DNA of 64,000 bases, taken from Cydia pomonella. Lineage: Eukaryota; Arthropoda; Insecta; Lepidoptera; Tortricidae. This document shows, in pieces, positions 33,685-46,733 of the stretch. The notes beneath the pieces were generated by a model that made no database searches, was not told where the DNA came from, and saw only the letters and a list, made by a program, of their open reading frames with translations. A program made the translations under genes and the position numbers. How positions within the stretch are numbered: position 1 is the stretch's first letter; every line of letters begins with the position of its first letter. The stretch spans positions 3,782,001 through 3,846,000 of the forward strand of contig NC_084727.1 of NCBI RefSeq assembly GCF_033807575.1. Reading direction: 5' to 3'.

Positions 33685-34035
33685 CCCACCTAGGTAGTGG
33701 GTTCACACCAAAACTTGCCATTGCGCTCACAATTAAAACTAAGAGTTTTGAGGCCGGCGAAGCTGTGCCCGCGCGAGACCTGGATGCCTTACATTAACAT
33801 CAGTGCTACACCAAATGGAGACTCCACCCGAATCCTTCAAAAACAAAGGTTACTTACCACTTTCCATCTAACAAACAGCCTGGCAAACAAAAAGGTGGAT
33901 GTTACTTTCTGCGGTCAAATAATCCGCCACAATCCTAATTCGAAATTTCTTAGGGTTCACGTTGGATCGGGCCCATATGGAAAACCTAAGCCAAAAGCTA
34001 CTTGCCAAAACTTTGATTTTTCAAAATATACATGA
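33685..34035 (+). mobile_element. Decayed LINE reverse-transcriptase fragment
   Basis: The frame reads TFHLTNSLANKKVDVTFCGQ, then IIRHNPNSKFLRVHV. It resembles the RT thumb region of Jockey-like LINEs (FHLNNR, RHNP, KYLGVTLDR). A frameshift follows. Only this piece remains. Confidence 0.55.
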
Positions 34036-35989
34036 AAATATAATGGAATGGGAGACCTTTGTTATTAGGCCTCGGGCAGCTAGAGGATATACTTAATCAT
34101 AATAAGTATGCAAACATCTACTTTAGCTGTATATTTTTAGTACTATCAATACCAGTTATTAAATTAACGTACATACAAGCTTATAACACGTATTAAAATG
34201 TAATCCCATTAAATGTCAAATTATAGAGAATACTATCGTAGATGGTCTTGGTTATGTATGTCATAAATAATAAAGACTTCACGGTTATAATCAGATGTAA
34301 ATTAATAAATTCAACATTATTTGTTTTAAGTGGTAGTCACAAATAGCAACTTAAGAGGCCGTCAACGTGCTCACTAGCGCCACTGGTAAATAATTGTAAT
34401 TATTTGAATTTAACGATTAATATTTAATAAAGGGGGCCGCTACGTACTGTATTTTGTATTTAAATACCTTTTGAATACATAAAACTAGTTTTTATGATGC
34501 TGGAATCGTCGATCTATGAACACGAAACAAAAACGGCCGTTTTACTTCGCACGCTTGTGCGTACCTACAGAAAATACAAGTTTAAGGTCTTTTCTATAGG
34601 AAAAGTACTAGTAAAACTCGAAAGTTAAGAGCATATACCTACACAAATTCGAGACCTACACCCGAAACTATGCCAGGACCTTTTTATGGTGATTATCATC
34701 ACGCCCCGCGATTGTTGAGCTAGTTACCTGACTAAATTGGTGTCCTAAACATCCAATTTAGCTAGAACCAAAGATACATCGGTTGAGGAAGATGTGTATA
34801 AAAGGCAGATTCGTGCTTCGAATTTGACAGGTAAGCGAGATGGCGGATACGTTTGGCGGATACATTTTGCGGTTACTTGACAGTTTTTTGTAAATAATGT
34901 CAATTGATCTTGATTTTCATGAGGATCAAATGTCTATAAAGGACTCATGACTCATGGCATTTAAGCAACACAAAGTCTGACGCTCGCACTGTTAAATTCC
35001 ACATTTTTATAATGGATGGCTCATTTTCTATCCATTTAGCTAAATTTTATTGTACTATTCAACATGTGTCAAGTGCCCAATTCAGTGACCGCAAATCATA
35101 TGACGCAGTACAGCGCCATCTGTTTTGGATGTCAAATTAAGCGGCACGTTTTTTACTTATTCTTTACCTCTCTATTACCAACTATTACAAACATCTTTGC
35201 TAGAACCCTAGGCTCAATCTAAGTGGCTGGTGACGGTGCCTAAGTCAAACTTCGCAATTTTTGATTCTCTTCGAACTTCAGCTAATCCAGCTAACACATA
35301 TGACCTTTGAAATGTATGTTTTGGAGTTCCTCGAACTCTACAATAATTTAACCAGGCCAAACGTTTAGTTCAGTTGATCTTTATACCTAGCATACCTATT
35401 CCAAATGACAAAATGTCAAAATTCCGACATTATCGTGACGCGTTCACACGACAGGTACGGTGTCATGTTCATGTCAACTACAGTAGCATTTACCTCTAAC
35501 CTCTGCGAATTGAAAGGGAGTTCGTTATGTCAACTTGTCGCATTTAATTCGGGCGAGACAGGTACAGAATATAGACTATCATTTAGCAGTAAGCAGTAGC
35601 TAATGACAGGTGTCCAATGTAATCTGAATGCAACCTTATTGTTATGAAAATGAGAGCGTGTGCAGATTATTTTAAATACCACAACCGCTCAGCTATTTCT
35701 GCTGACGACTGTACCTACAGTCAGGATTAATAGAATCGCAAGAAAAAAAACGCCAAAAATATCTGCCTCCCTCGATTACTTTTCCTATTAGAGATATATC
35801 TCGACCGTTTATACATAAAAATACAAAGTCGCGTACCTCATTATGTTACCAGCACCAATCATGGGACATTTACGAGAAAATTTGGGGTATTTTTGATATT
35901 TCACCGACACCTGTAAAATTTCTACCGCTTTATGCGTTGAAAGTTGAATGTCCTATTCGTCCTTTATGTTTTCTATGTGTTTAATCAAC
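34036..35989. other. No gene seen
   Basis: AT-rich, without supportable exons. Probably further repeat debris. Confidence 0.4.
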
Positions 35990-36165
35990 ATACAGGACAG
36001 CTTAATTTTCAAACTATCAAATATCAATGAAAAATTAAACTTAAGCAGCTCTTTGGCTCTTGTTTATGGTAAAATGTTGCCAGCGTTTAAAAACTGATGG
36101 TAAATACTTGTTTTACAGGATTTCTTTACATTTAAACCATCCCATTACAGGTGCCAGTCCCATCA
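35990..36165 (-). repeat. Inverted copy of the repeat at 28360-28505
   Basis: It contains CAGCTCTTTGGCTCTTGTTT and GTAAAATGTTGCCAGCG, reverse-complementary to the 28-kb copy. Confidence 0.7.
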
Positions 36166-38450
36166 TAGGGTTTACCATATTGGGTTCCATTCACGCCACG
36201 CCACCGTCTACAACAATTTTATTGTCCCCCAATTAGAAAAATAATACAGAGAATACTGAAATTTAAGTAGATAGAGGTAAATAACAACCCATAGAACCTA
36301 TACTCAAGCAAGCGAAAGATACCAAAATTGAAGTGCGAGCGTAGCGAGTGGCGGCATCTACTTTCATCTACGCTCTGTGGACATAACCCTACACTTAACA
36401 CGGTAGGCGTCCAATAACTCAGCACTGATTGAACAGACACACTTGACCTTTCGCTGTTTGTATAACACATTAAGGGGCGCGGCAGAGCTGTATGCCAAGT
36501 TCGCACGCTTCGCCCCAGTTTAAGTTAACGAGCGATTGCGAAACAGAGGTGACGTCCATGTTTGAATTTGCCCTTTGAGGATTACTTCCAAATAAATACA
36601 CACATTTTGGCTGAACATTATTAGTATTTTCAGTACAAAGGTTAACAGAATTCTTCAAAAAAAAACAAACGTAAAATCAAAATATTGTTATCATTATTTA
36701 ACGAGTAAAAGTGTATTTTGATAAATTAGCTTAGGCACCTGCCCTATGTAATGTTTATGAAATCCGAATCTAAACGTTTTTTATATGAAAAAAAAAAAAA
36801 CATTTTATTTGCACAAATCTACCTACTTAAGTAGTACCTGTAGCAAAGTATATTTGGTAGAGAGAGACCAAGCTAAGTTGGCAGCGATTTTGATACGAGT
36901 AGCCCAGACAGCGCAGGTGTTATTTTAAACGTCAAACGTGTATGAAATTATGACGTTTACTTAACACTTGTACAGGCTTGGCAATACTTTGAAAGTGTTA
37001 ATAAATAACTTAGCCCACTTTTTCATGCTTTATACCAGCTTTATAGCAGTGATTGAAGTCACTTTTCAAGTTGTTATTATAAGTAGTTAGATTTGACATT
37101 TGACCCGTTTTAACGACTATTTAGCCATTTATGTAATGCCTTTCACTCCGCTCATCATACGTTCTTACATTATGATCACATGTGTCGACAAATGTGGGTA
37201 CAGTCGCCATCATATATATCGGAGCGGCCGAGGTGCTCATAAATATCTGAACACGCACTCTAACGCCTTAACAATAGAGCGTTCCGCAGCGAACGAAACG
37301 CAACTGTCACTGTCGTACATACGGAAGAGTGATAGAGAAAGATGACTACGCTAGGCTACGAAGCGTTAACGATTGGCGTGTTGGCTACGCGGGCAGTTAC
37401 GTTAACCAGATTTAAAATATATTTACCAAAATTACCCTGATTTCGAAGTTATACCAATGCAACTTGCTTAATTCAACCGATTGAGTAAACAACTCGAATT
37501 GCTAAGTCAAGTCATACCAACTGGACAGTCGAGTTAGAATGTTTTTTGAAGTGTGTGCTCGGTAGTTACACAACGGAGGTTCAGTGTCAAGATCATCAAC
37601 AAACACTCAGCAAATTGGCTTAAATATTGGTAGTGCCTTTACATTTCCTATTATTAATCTAAGAAATTCGTCTGAATTAGTGGTTCCTTGATGATAAACC
37701 GGTATCTAATATATTGTTTAGAGATAGGTAAGTATTTAAACCGCAGGACGCATCAATCTACAAGGTATTCTTAAAAAATCATATATATTCCAATTATAAG
37801 ACAAGTTACATTTTTCTAAAATACAATCTATTTGCACCTTAAATCGGAATACTTAAGTTGAAATTCTATTCGTTCGAAAAATCGTACTATGCCAAAAAGG
37901 GTTAGTTAAACTCGTAGTTCTATGAGTTATAGACCTCGCAAACCACCAAAATCGTAATCCAAGTACAAAATCGACAAAAAAACTATATAAATATCAAACC
38001 CTGCTCAAAAAAATTCACGAGAATCGGGTAAATAAATGCGACCTGTAGAGCAGCCCAACCGAATAGACATACAGAGGCCCTGCCCTACCGCGAGAACGAA
38101 AATTCGTTATCTGCCTTTTTTATCACTCGAATATGCTAGAGCGATAAAGAAGTAAATAACGAAATTTCGATTTTCGTCTTTCGCAATAGGCCCTCAGAAC
38201 CAAAGCACTTAATAAATCTCATAGTCATAGTATTTATTCACGAACAATACATGTTTGTTTGTAATACCTCCTTAAATTAAATTAAACTATAACAAACTTA
38301 AAAATAAAGTACTTGTAATTAATAAGTTTTTGGCAAAAATTTCATTTTTGGTACAAGCTTGTTATCGCTGACTGTAGTTTTTTTTTCTACAGGCAACTAA
38401 TACTCATCGAGCAAATTCTAAAAACCCCAAACACAATTAAGTTGCGTTGT
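36166..38450. other. No gene; scattered repeat words
   Basis: At 37211-37275 the words TATCGGAGCGGCCGAGGTGC and CTCATAAATATCTGAACACG recur in part at 41430-41460 (inverted) and at 49840, showing a dispersed repeat. The rest is unassigned. Confidence 0.4.
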
Positions 38451-38454
38451 TTTA

Positions 38455-38640
38455 TCACATAGTTCCTATGTCCACCTCTTGTCTCCATCATCAGATCAGC
38501 TCGATGGTACCATAATATTGCATTGTCACCCGACTTACATATGTATGAAAATTTTCAGCTCAATCGGAAACCGGGAAGTGGATCAAAAACTTGCAAGATT
38601 TGATTACAAACAGACAACGGTCAGGTGAAAGTAAATTAAA
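38455..38640 (+). mobile_element. Conserved lepidopteran repeat fragment
   Basis: CCACCTCTTGTCTCCATCAT, then CTCGATGGTACCATAAT and CATTGTCACCCGACTTAC, is a block I recognise as very common in moth and butterfly genomes (LINE/SINE tail type). No second copy is in this window. Confidence 0.5.
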
Positions 38641-39050
38641 GCTTGTAAAAAAAGACAGAAGCAGAACAAACACACAAATACACGCACACTCGCACACCCG
38701 TAAACCCGTAAGTTACACATAAAGTTTTAAAAATGAAGACGGCCGATTATAAATCTCTAGATCCGTTTTGGGTCAAATGATAACAATGAAGAAACGCCTA
38801 GGCAAGTGTAGGTGTAACTAATATAACAATTAGCACAATTGAAACGCAATGCAACTGCATTTAACACGTTGCAAACTATTACTTATGTAAATAGACAATT
38901 GTTGTGTTTGGTAATGTTTCCATTAGATGTAGAAAACAGGTGGAAAAGGCCTTCGTTCCAATTTACACGTTGAGGTTACGATGGATTTAGTTTAACATAC
39001 TTTTACAGAGTTACATATCTATGAATGTTAATGAAAATAACGTTGTATCT

Positions 39051-39511
39051 ACAGTGTGTCCCTAGCCATTGGACAAAGCCGAAATGTACATATGCATTAG
39101 GGTATTTAGAACCAGTGTACAAAGTATCATAACAACCGGTGTAGCGGTTTCGAAGAAATTAACAAATTACCAATTTTTACTTTGGAGCAGCCTGTATGTG
39201 TTAGTAGCTCCTAAGGTAATATCCTCACAGAATAGTATGGAACCTTCTTCAACCTTTTTGATTATCTTTTTTATTTATGACACTAATAAGCTTCTGACTT
39301 TTGAAAAATGTCATCATTATCAAATATGTCGAACAAATTGTCAAAAACACTGCCAAAGATTAACACAGTGTGTTTCTTTTTGTTGTCGATCATTGCAAAT
39401 AACTTTTTTTTTATCTTTTGTTCTAATTAAAAAAATATTAACGTCAGAGCATTCCTGAGAATTAATCCTACGTGGGATTTCAGGGTTTGTCCAATGACTA
39501 AGGTCATTCTG
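39051..39511. mobile_element. Foldback element, about 460 bp
   Basis: The left end ACAGTGTGTCCCTAGCCATT, then GGACAAA, pairs imperfectly with the right end TTTGTCCAATGACTAAGG, then TCATTCTGT. A 129-codon open frame inside is AT-rich and without domains. Confidence 0.55.
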
Positions 39512-40106
39512 TATATAGGAAGGTCCAAAAATACATTATGAAATATTTATTTGGATTGGATTGACAGAGACAGTCATTTAAAAAAATATATAAAAATTAT
39601 AACTAAAATAATTTAACTAAAACAAAACATTATCTTCAAAATATTCTACTTTAACTTTAATACACAGAGTGCTTTCTCCCATCTATATCCCGGCAACGCA
39701 CGTGCAAAACTCCTCTGGTGTCGCAGTGTCCATGGGAGTCTGGGGACCTACCGCGAAAACCGAAATTCGCAAATTGCGGGATCTTTCTCTTTTACTCTCA
39801 CTAAGACGTAAATATAGTGACAGAGAAAAATGTCCGCAATTGACGAACGGTTATAGCCCTGCTCATCAGCTCGTTTGCCGCTAATACATAGATATAAACT
39901 AAACGAAGTAATATATAGGTCTATGCGCTAAAAAAACTCCCATATAAAACGTTGCAAATACACAATTTTTTTTTTAACAACAAGAAAAGCATTTCATTTT
40001 GATCGCCATACTTAATGTGATATCTTACAATATTTCACAATTAACAATTAGTAAAAACTAAACTACAAAACTTAAAACCTAGATCTAAAAATAAATAAAA
40101 CTAGTC
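39512..40106. other. No gene seen
   Basis: AT-rich sequence with short open frames only. Confidence 0.35.
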
Positions 40107-40608
40107 CTAAAATAAAATAAAACTATCCCCCTGCGGCATGGTGCCGTAGATGCTAGCAGCATTTCCTCGCTGTATCGCAAGACTAATTCTTTGAGCGAGG
40201 AAGCTGCCAGCTCTGCGGTCACCGGTGATCTCTCTAATCCTTTTAGAAAGTTCCTTAAAAAGGTTAAAGGCGCTCGGACCCCACGGACCAATAGTTTCGA
40301 CGCCAAAGGGTACGAAATTATATTCGGTGCCGAGACCCCTATATTTAGTCTTTTTTAATTTTTCGGCCGCCTCTGCCGCCGCGCCAGCCTTAGCAGAAGT
40401 GCCGTGGAGATGAGACGGGGCTAGGGTGTCTACACAGGTGGCGTCCCACACCAGCACCCGTCCCATCTACCACGGAATTAGTGTCATTCCATCCGGTCTC
40501 TTACCATCATCTCTTATAATGCCGGGGGGCTCGAGTAGAGCTGGCAAATTGACGCTGGCAAGAGACCGGCGGAGAATGTCGTTGAGCGCGGCGTGTCTAC
40601 ACAATTAG
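40107..40608 (-). pseudogene. Retroelement C-terminal fragment with one stop
   Basis: The minus strand reads NDILRRSLASVNLPALLEPP, RPDGMTLIPW, a TAG stop, then VLVWDATCVDTLAPSH, GVETIGPWGPSAFNLF, ITGDRRAGSFLAQRI and AIQRGNAASI. This matches the C-terminal region of a reverse-transcriptase-bearing element common in invertebrates. The stop at the W/MGR junction and the lack of an RT domain make it a relic. Confidence 0.7.
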
Positions 40609-40898
40609 TCAATTAGACTTTCAAATGTTTTAATATCGAGACTTTATTCGATATTTTATTTTATAATTATGATAGAAATGTCCTTCACATCATGAAGAAG
40701 CTCAGCATTAACATAATTTATTCAAATCGATACCTATATTAATTGTCTTTTTTGCCTTTTCAATGATTTTGCGCAAGTGAGACGAAAATGTCAACGAGTA
40801 CGGCAATTTCGTATACATTATGTATGTTATTTGATCATATTTTGACAAGTTCGGTATGTTATAAAGGCTATCCAATTAAATTTAATAACGTATAAAAC

Positions 40899-41030
40899 GC
40901 GAAGCGTCTGGTTGACGTAACTGGTGACCGAAGCTTCCTCGCACAACGTATCAGCATTGCGATACAACGAGGAAATGCCGCCAGCATCCTTGGTACAATG
41001 CCTCAAGGGCCTATTTTAGATTTAAGCTAG
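40899..41030 (+). pseudogene. Second fragment of the same retroelement, opposite strand
   Basis: The plus strand reads VTGDRSFLAQRISIAIQRGN, then AASILGTMPQG and a TAG stop at 41028. It is homologous to the end of the minus-strand fragment 300 bp away. Confidence 0.7.
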
Positions 41031-41799
41031 TTATAGTAGTTAATACTTCTGTATATGTCCATTATGTATTGTTATTGTAAACGTATAAATGTTTAGCTAA
41101 ATCAATGAGTTGATTTTTAAAGTCACCGAAAAACGTGCTGTAAAATCAAGACAATTTGCATAATATGTACACACGTATAAAATTAGGTATTTCGACTACT
41201 AGCTAGGTATAATGTAGTATTTTTAACAGACTTCTTGAATAAGCAATATTTAAAAGAAGAACGAGTTAAGTCAGTTGAATTGTTGCTATTAGTTTTATGA
41301 GGTTTTATTAGTATAGGTACTAGGTACTTTTTTAAATTGGGTATCAGAAACTCAGAACTCCGTCATTTGTGTGCCGACCATGGAAATGGGCATGGGAAAC
41401 GTCTATTATAAAGACGTTAAAGTACATTTGTGAGCACCTTCGCCGCTCCGATATATCTGATGGCGACGGTACTGATTATTTCCCACTATACGATTTACAT
41501 GAAACCAATAAAAAAGTGTCATTTCTGACTGTCGGTAATACCGGTTTTTAACCTGCACATAATCTAATATTGACGTCTACCTGTTCGTTTTAATTAATTT
41601 ATTATATGTTATCATAATAAACTCTATTTATTTTAATAAAACAAATAGGGTAGTCGTAAAATAAATACTTGTTTTCGAGTGGGTATAGTTTTAATTAAAT
41701 ATACCTACGTAATATTAGGCGTCAAATGCATATGAAAATTATAAATGGTAATATTTATAGAGTTCTCTACAACCACTTTTGGACCATAGCCAGGTTTTT

Positions 41800-42065
41800 C
41801 AACCATAACTTAACACAAAATGACTAAGCCCCATAGTAAACTCAATAAAGCTTGTGTTGTGTGTACTTACACTTACCAGCGTAACCAGTTACCAAAAGCA
41901 AGTGAGTGGATAATAAATTAATAAATATTTATATTATACTTAAATAAGTACATAAAAAACATGACTTAGGAACAAATATCCATGCTCATCTCACGAATAA
42001 ATGCGCTTACCAGGATTTGAACCCGGGACCGTCGGCTTCATCTTAGGCAGCGTCACTACCCACTA
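41800..42065 (-). mobile_element. tRNA-derived SINE, copy 2, disrupted at the same site
   Basis: It has ACTAAGCCCCATAGTAAACT, GCTTGTGTTGTGTGTACTTA, then about 40 bp foreign to the family (CACTTACCAG to AAGTGAGTG), then the AT-rich part and CAGGATTTGAACCCGGGACC (B box on minus). Confidence 0.75.
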
Positions 42066-42317
42066 TTAGGACATTTCCCACCACCTCCTCATGGTCTTTC
42101 CTGGCTCGCGCCGTACAGACCGAATCGCGGGAGCCGTGCCGAGTTTTTGCCGTCTTCATGACTCCACTATTAGGACAGACAGGTCGACGCCTTAGGAACA
42201 AAACAACGATATTCGTTCCTGGTTATACGTAGTTGTTACGTTGTTATTTATGCGTATAAGCCGCCTAGTACCCTGTTAGTTTGGGGCTAGGACCTAGCCC
42301 TAATAACCAAAGACAAT

Positions 42318-42425
42318 TAGAAATATAGGTGGTTTGTCAAAGAAAATGTTGTAGCCACAGTAAATTTACTGCCATCTTTCGACACATGATGAAAACTTTT
42401 TGAAAACGCCATTTGACTCAAATAT
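42318..42425. mobile_element. Foldback MITE family A, partial copy
   Basis: TAGGTGGTTTGTCAAAGAAA and ACTGCCATCTTTCGACACAT match one arm of the family. The second arm is absent. Confidence 0.65.
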
Positions 42426-42794
42426 TAAAGTATTATATCGGGCTAAACAGCCCGCGGGTCTTAGCTACACCACTGATAAGTTAAGCCATAACATGCCATA
42501 AAATTATAATTTTTATGCTCAAACCGTGACCTTCACTATTTCACAACTGCCCTGCCGGCGTGGGTTCATTTTCATTCTAATCGGCCGCATATATAATTAT
42601 AAACCGACCATTTATACATTTTACCTAAAATTAAAATGTTGAAAAGCAATTAACGTGCCTATGTAAATGTTATTTATTTGCGGTAAGCTGCATGTAAATA
42701 ATAATTAATGTCCCAGAGCGACCAAGTCCTGTTTCAGGACTGTTAATGTACGATTATTCGATATAAACTTATTTTATTGCAATTACTTATTTTT

Positions 42795-43110
42795 CACCAC
42801 AGCCACACAAGCTGGTAAAGATAAAGACCTCTTGATTGTTCAAAAACCGAATGAGAAAGATTCATTTGATCCACATACGTGTGGCAATGTAATCAAATGC
42901 AAATTTTTAGTTTTTTCCTTATGTTGGTAGAATTGACTATTAAATGTTGATTTCGAATGATAAATATTGAATAACATTTATTTTGAATTGTTTTGGTTTC
43001 ATTCTGTTTAATATTTTACAGTTAGTATTTTCGTTGCGTTGGTGTGGTGAAATTTTTTGTATTTCACTTGGTGGCAAAATTTGTTTAACCCTCGCAATGC
43101 TCAAGATTCG
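42795..43110. repeat. Dispersed repeat shared with 57290-57480; possible exon-like start
   Basis: GGTAGAATTGACT, GCGTTGGTGTGGTGAAA and TTTGTTTAACCCTCG occur in both places. At the left edge, an acceptor-like TTTTTCACCACAG precedes an open frame TQAGKDKDLLIVQKPNEKDS that might be an exon. I cannot support it further. Confidence 0.45.
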
Positions 43111-44139
43111 ACTTGTAGAACAACAATGGCCTACTTTCAGGGCGTGAGAATTGAAAATAACTATTATGGAATTTATGTGTCCGAAATTACTGTTTCACGA
43201 GGAACAAACGCACTCTTACCTCTATAGTAAGGTAAGTTTAGTAAATACTAAACGTAGAATATATCCGTCTAAGCTAACTTTACACTGGCTTGAACAAAGT
43301 GGGGCAGTGCCATTATAAACCATGCCCAGTTAGCTTGGTCCGACTCTATAAAACATTTGCTCGTCCTTAAAAATAACACATTTTTAGTGGAAAATCAACA
43401 TTAGCAACACTATTAGTGTCAAAATGTGGCAACATGCCAATCCACTATCGTGATTTCTTCACTCATGACAGACGTTTCCTAAGTTTCACGGTTCTTTTGT
43501 GGAGTATCATCAGTGTGGGACGATTTGAAGATTTAACGTTTTAAATGACTTCCACTAGTAAGAAGGTTACCTATTGATTATTGACTCATAAGACTTATAA
43601 ATCAAATCAGATGATTTATTTTCGTTTCGACATTACAAAATGATCTGTTTAAATAATATTGTTACATTCAACTTGGAACACACGGCTGGCTAGGGGCACG
43701 TCCCGGAATTTCGATGTTTTTAAGATGAACTATCAGAGGATAGTTTGATAGACAATGACTTAAGTATGTTCTAATTTAAATGGAATTAGGTAAACGCATA
43801 GTTGAGGGCATTATCAAAGATTAATATAACTTCGTATATTCTCGATCAAGGAGTTTATGGGGCATGAAGAGCCTAGAAGGTGAAAATGCTATTTGTGAGG
43901 GTTCTTGCTATTCTGTTCAGCTTATATGGACGAAAGTATGGTCGAGTTTGGTATCAAACGAAAGTGCTCAGTTGAAACATTTATAAAATCATTTTTTACG
44001 ATTTAAAAATAATTAAGAAGCAAGATATAAACCAAATAAAATAAACATAATTTAATTATTTGACAATAAATATTACGGCTTACCATCACATATACCTACA
44101 GTTTATTTTAATCTCTATGGTGACTTTAAATCTATCAGT
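43111..44139. other. No gene seen
   Basis: AT-rich unassigned DNA. Confidence 0.35.
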
Positions 44140-44730
44140 TAAGGATGGAGCCCTTGCAATAAATCACACGCGGTTTTCGATCCTTTGCCGATTAAGTGCA
44201 TTCAATTGATCAATTTATTCAAAAACAGTTCTGCTCCACAGTTATAAGAATGAGACTGGGCCATTGCTGCACTCCCGCCCACTTAAAAAAAATCCATGTT
44301 CGAGACTCCTCTCTGTGTGAATGTGGAGTAGACGAAGGTGACTTAAATCACATTTTCCTTGCATGCCCATTATATAAACATGATGATTTTTATGCGGATC
44401 TCTTAAGTTTAAAAGTTTCTTTTCCTACTCACATTTTGGAGTTGTTGCAAATTAAGGATAGGGACACTTTGGTGGCCCTAGTTTCTTTCTGTGATCTTAA
44501 CAAATTAAAGATTTAATTTCAATTGGCTCAATTATTCCTAGCTACTTATATATTATACTAATATTTTGTTTACATCTTAATTTACTATCGTTCCTACATT
44601 CTCATTTGGATTAGCAACCTTGTGTTTGATAAGAATCGCGCCCCCGAAATACGATTATTGTTATCATAAAAAATCGACATGACACTGGCAATCAACAGTA
44701 AGCCATATTAAAAAAAAAAAAAAAAAAAAT
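44140..44730 (+). mobile_element. Jockey-type LINE 3' fragment with poly-A
   Basis: The frame 44196-44516 encodes VIRMRLGHCCTPAHLKK and SSLCECGVDEGDLNHIFLAC, the cysteine/histidine C-terminal tail of Jockey/R1-type LINEs. It ends in TAA and is followed by a poly-A run of about 20 at 44710-44729. 5'-truncated. Confidence 0.8.
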
Positions 44731-45728
44731 TGATCAATCTTGTTGACGAACCGCGAGTTCTCAGTTCGGGGCGAACTACTAGTTAAGGTATGATTAATTA
44801 ACTTGTTGATTTACAGTTACACGTATTAAGTTGACGGATTGGATGATAAACGGATGATACGCAATCGATGAATATGTATCAGAAGGAGCGCCAACTTATG
44901 GAATATTGATGAATGGCTAATTTTGAATTTTAAAGGTCATTGTACGTGCTAGCCTGTCAAATTAAGAATTTATGGAACCTTGTCATAGTTGTCATATTGT
45001 AAAGAGAATTTTCATTTTATATGGTTGGTTAGTGGGTACTTAAAACGTTAATGTGTGGAAGAGATCGCATTTTATTGTTAAACCACCTATTTCTACCTAA
45101 TTTTTAACAAAGCTCGGAAGTGGTTTGTAAAATACCGGTAAATACCGGTTTATTTCGGTTTTCCCCGGACGTTTATCGTTTATATAAGAACGCAAACGTT
45201 TTAAGGACTTTATTGTAACCTAAAAAAACCGGTTTATACGACGAGCGACGCAACGGCTGGTCGGCCTGGTGGTGTGCCACGTAAGCATAGACACCAACAT
45301 AGGAAGAAACCGATTTGTATTGTTCTAAACCGGTTAATTTGACGAATTTAAAAGGTTTTGCGCCAAGTACATAATAAGGGTTTGTAAATTTAACCGGTTT
45401 CCGAGCCATGGTTTTAAATATGTACTTAATTTTCTATATCGTTTTAACTGTATGGTGCTCACTAAAGAATATTAACTAACATACTTTAATAAATAGTTCA
45501 TAGAAGTGTACCTAAGTATAGGGACCGTGCGCGTTGGAGGATCTGCCATCTTGTGGCCTGAATCGGAACCATAAACATGTACATTTACACGTCACGTATT
45601 TTCTTGTGCATAGTAGGTTCTGCCATCTTTTGGGCTACATCGGAACAATAAACATCACATTTACGCCTCGCGCCAAAAATCTGGCGGCTCCTGTGCTACC
45701 TCCTACAGTTCATGCACGCTCCCTATAG
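44731..45728. other. No gene; several ACCGGTTT motifs
   Basis: ACCGGTTT or AACCGG words cluster at 45135-45410 and make a 78-codon antisense open frame. I take this for a decayed repeat. Confidence 0.4.
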
Positions 45729-46131
45729 GCATAGAGAAATATAAATAAAGGAGTGGTAACTCCACACATCAGTTTTCTTACCATAACACGAGTTATTTCG
45801 TAGTCGACATCTAGCGTCAAGTAGTGGATTTATCAGTACCGCTACTTGACACCAGATGTCACAAGTGTCGCGACTGACGAAAAATGTGTTGTCAAAATAA
45901 TTTACAGCTCATATTACAAGCAGAAGGAGTTGAATTCCGGTTAATCCGCTTAAAATATTAGCTGAAAATTGTTGAGTATTAGAGTTTTCGTTCGTCGCGA
46001 CATCTATAGTCAACTAGCAGTATTGATAAATTCCGCTACTTGACGCTAGATGATTACAAAATAACTCGCATGGTAAGAAAACTGATGTAAGGGTTACCAC
46101 TCTTTCTTTACTTATATTAATTTCCCTATGC
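45729..46131. mobile_element. Foldback MITE, family B, second copy
   Basis: It runs from GCATAGAGAAATATAAATAA to TTAATTTCCCTATGC and keeps GTCGACATCTAGCGTCAAGT on one side and its mirror on the other. A clear target duplication is not seen. Confidence 0.8.
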
Positions 46132-46201
46132 CATGGTAGGTATAGCGAAGCGTAGAGATGTCTGTGCATAGTAAGGACACAAACATACATAGAAGTACTA
46201 C

Positions 46202-46514
46202 CAAAGAGAATTTGAAATAGAGGTGGATTGTCAAAGAAAATTTTGTAGCCACAGTAAATTTACTGCCATCTTTCGACACATTTAAAACTTTCAGAACGCC
46301 ATTTTACTTTGATCCTTATTCTTTTACTGATATATGTGCAAAATTTGTTAAATATCTAAAAGTGGCACTATATTACCGGGCATAACTCAAAGTAAGGATC
46401 ATAGTCAAATTGCGTTCTAAGTTTTTACCATGCATGTGTCGAAAGATGGCAGCAAATTTACTGTGGCCTCAAAGTTTTCTTTGACAATCCACCTCTATTT
46501 CAAATTCTCTTTGT
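46202..46514. mobile_element. Foldback MITE, family A, compact copy
   Basis: The left end CAAAGAGAATTTGAAATAGA mirrors the right end CTATTTCAAATTCTCTTTG. TACTAC flanks both sides (46196-46201 and 46515-46520), a probable target duplication. Confidence 0.85.
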
Positions 46515-46733
46515 TACTACATAGATTTCTAAAATCACACCCGAGTACGAAAATCAAAACTTCGTTTTCTGCCTCGTCCTTTCAACGCACGAATACAGAA
46601 AAGCGATAGATAGAGGCAGATAACGAAATTTAAATTTAAATTTTTTTGCAATAAGCGCTGTACAATTTAGACCGTCCAAGACAGTTAAAAAGCAAGCTTA
46701 TTACCACAACTATAAGGCTCATTTTTGTTCCAG

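Noticed and set aside
45173..45409. Antisense frame with repeated AACCGGTTT words
   Set aside because: The codons follow the repeat words, no domain is seen, and it is probably repeat debris.
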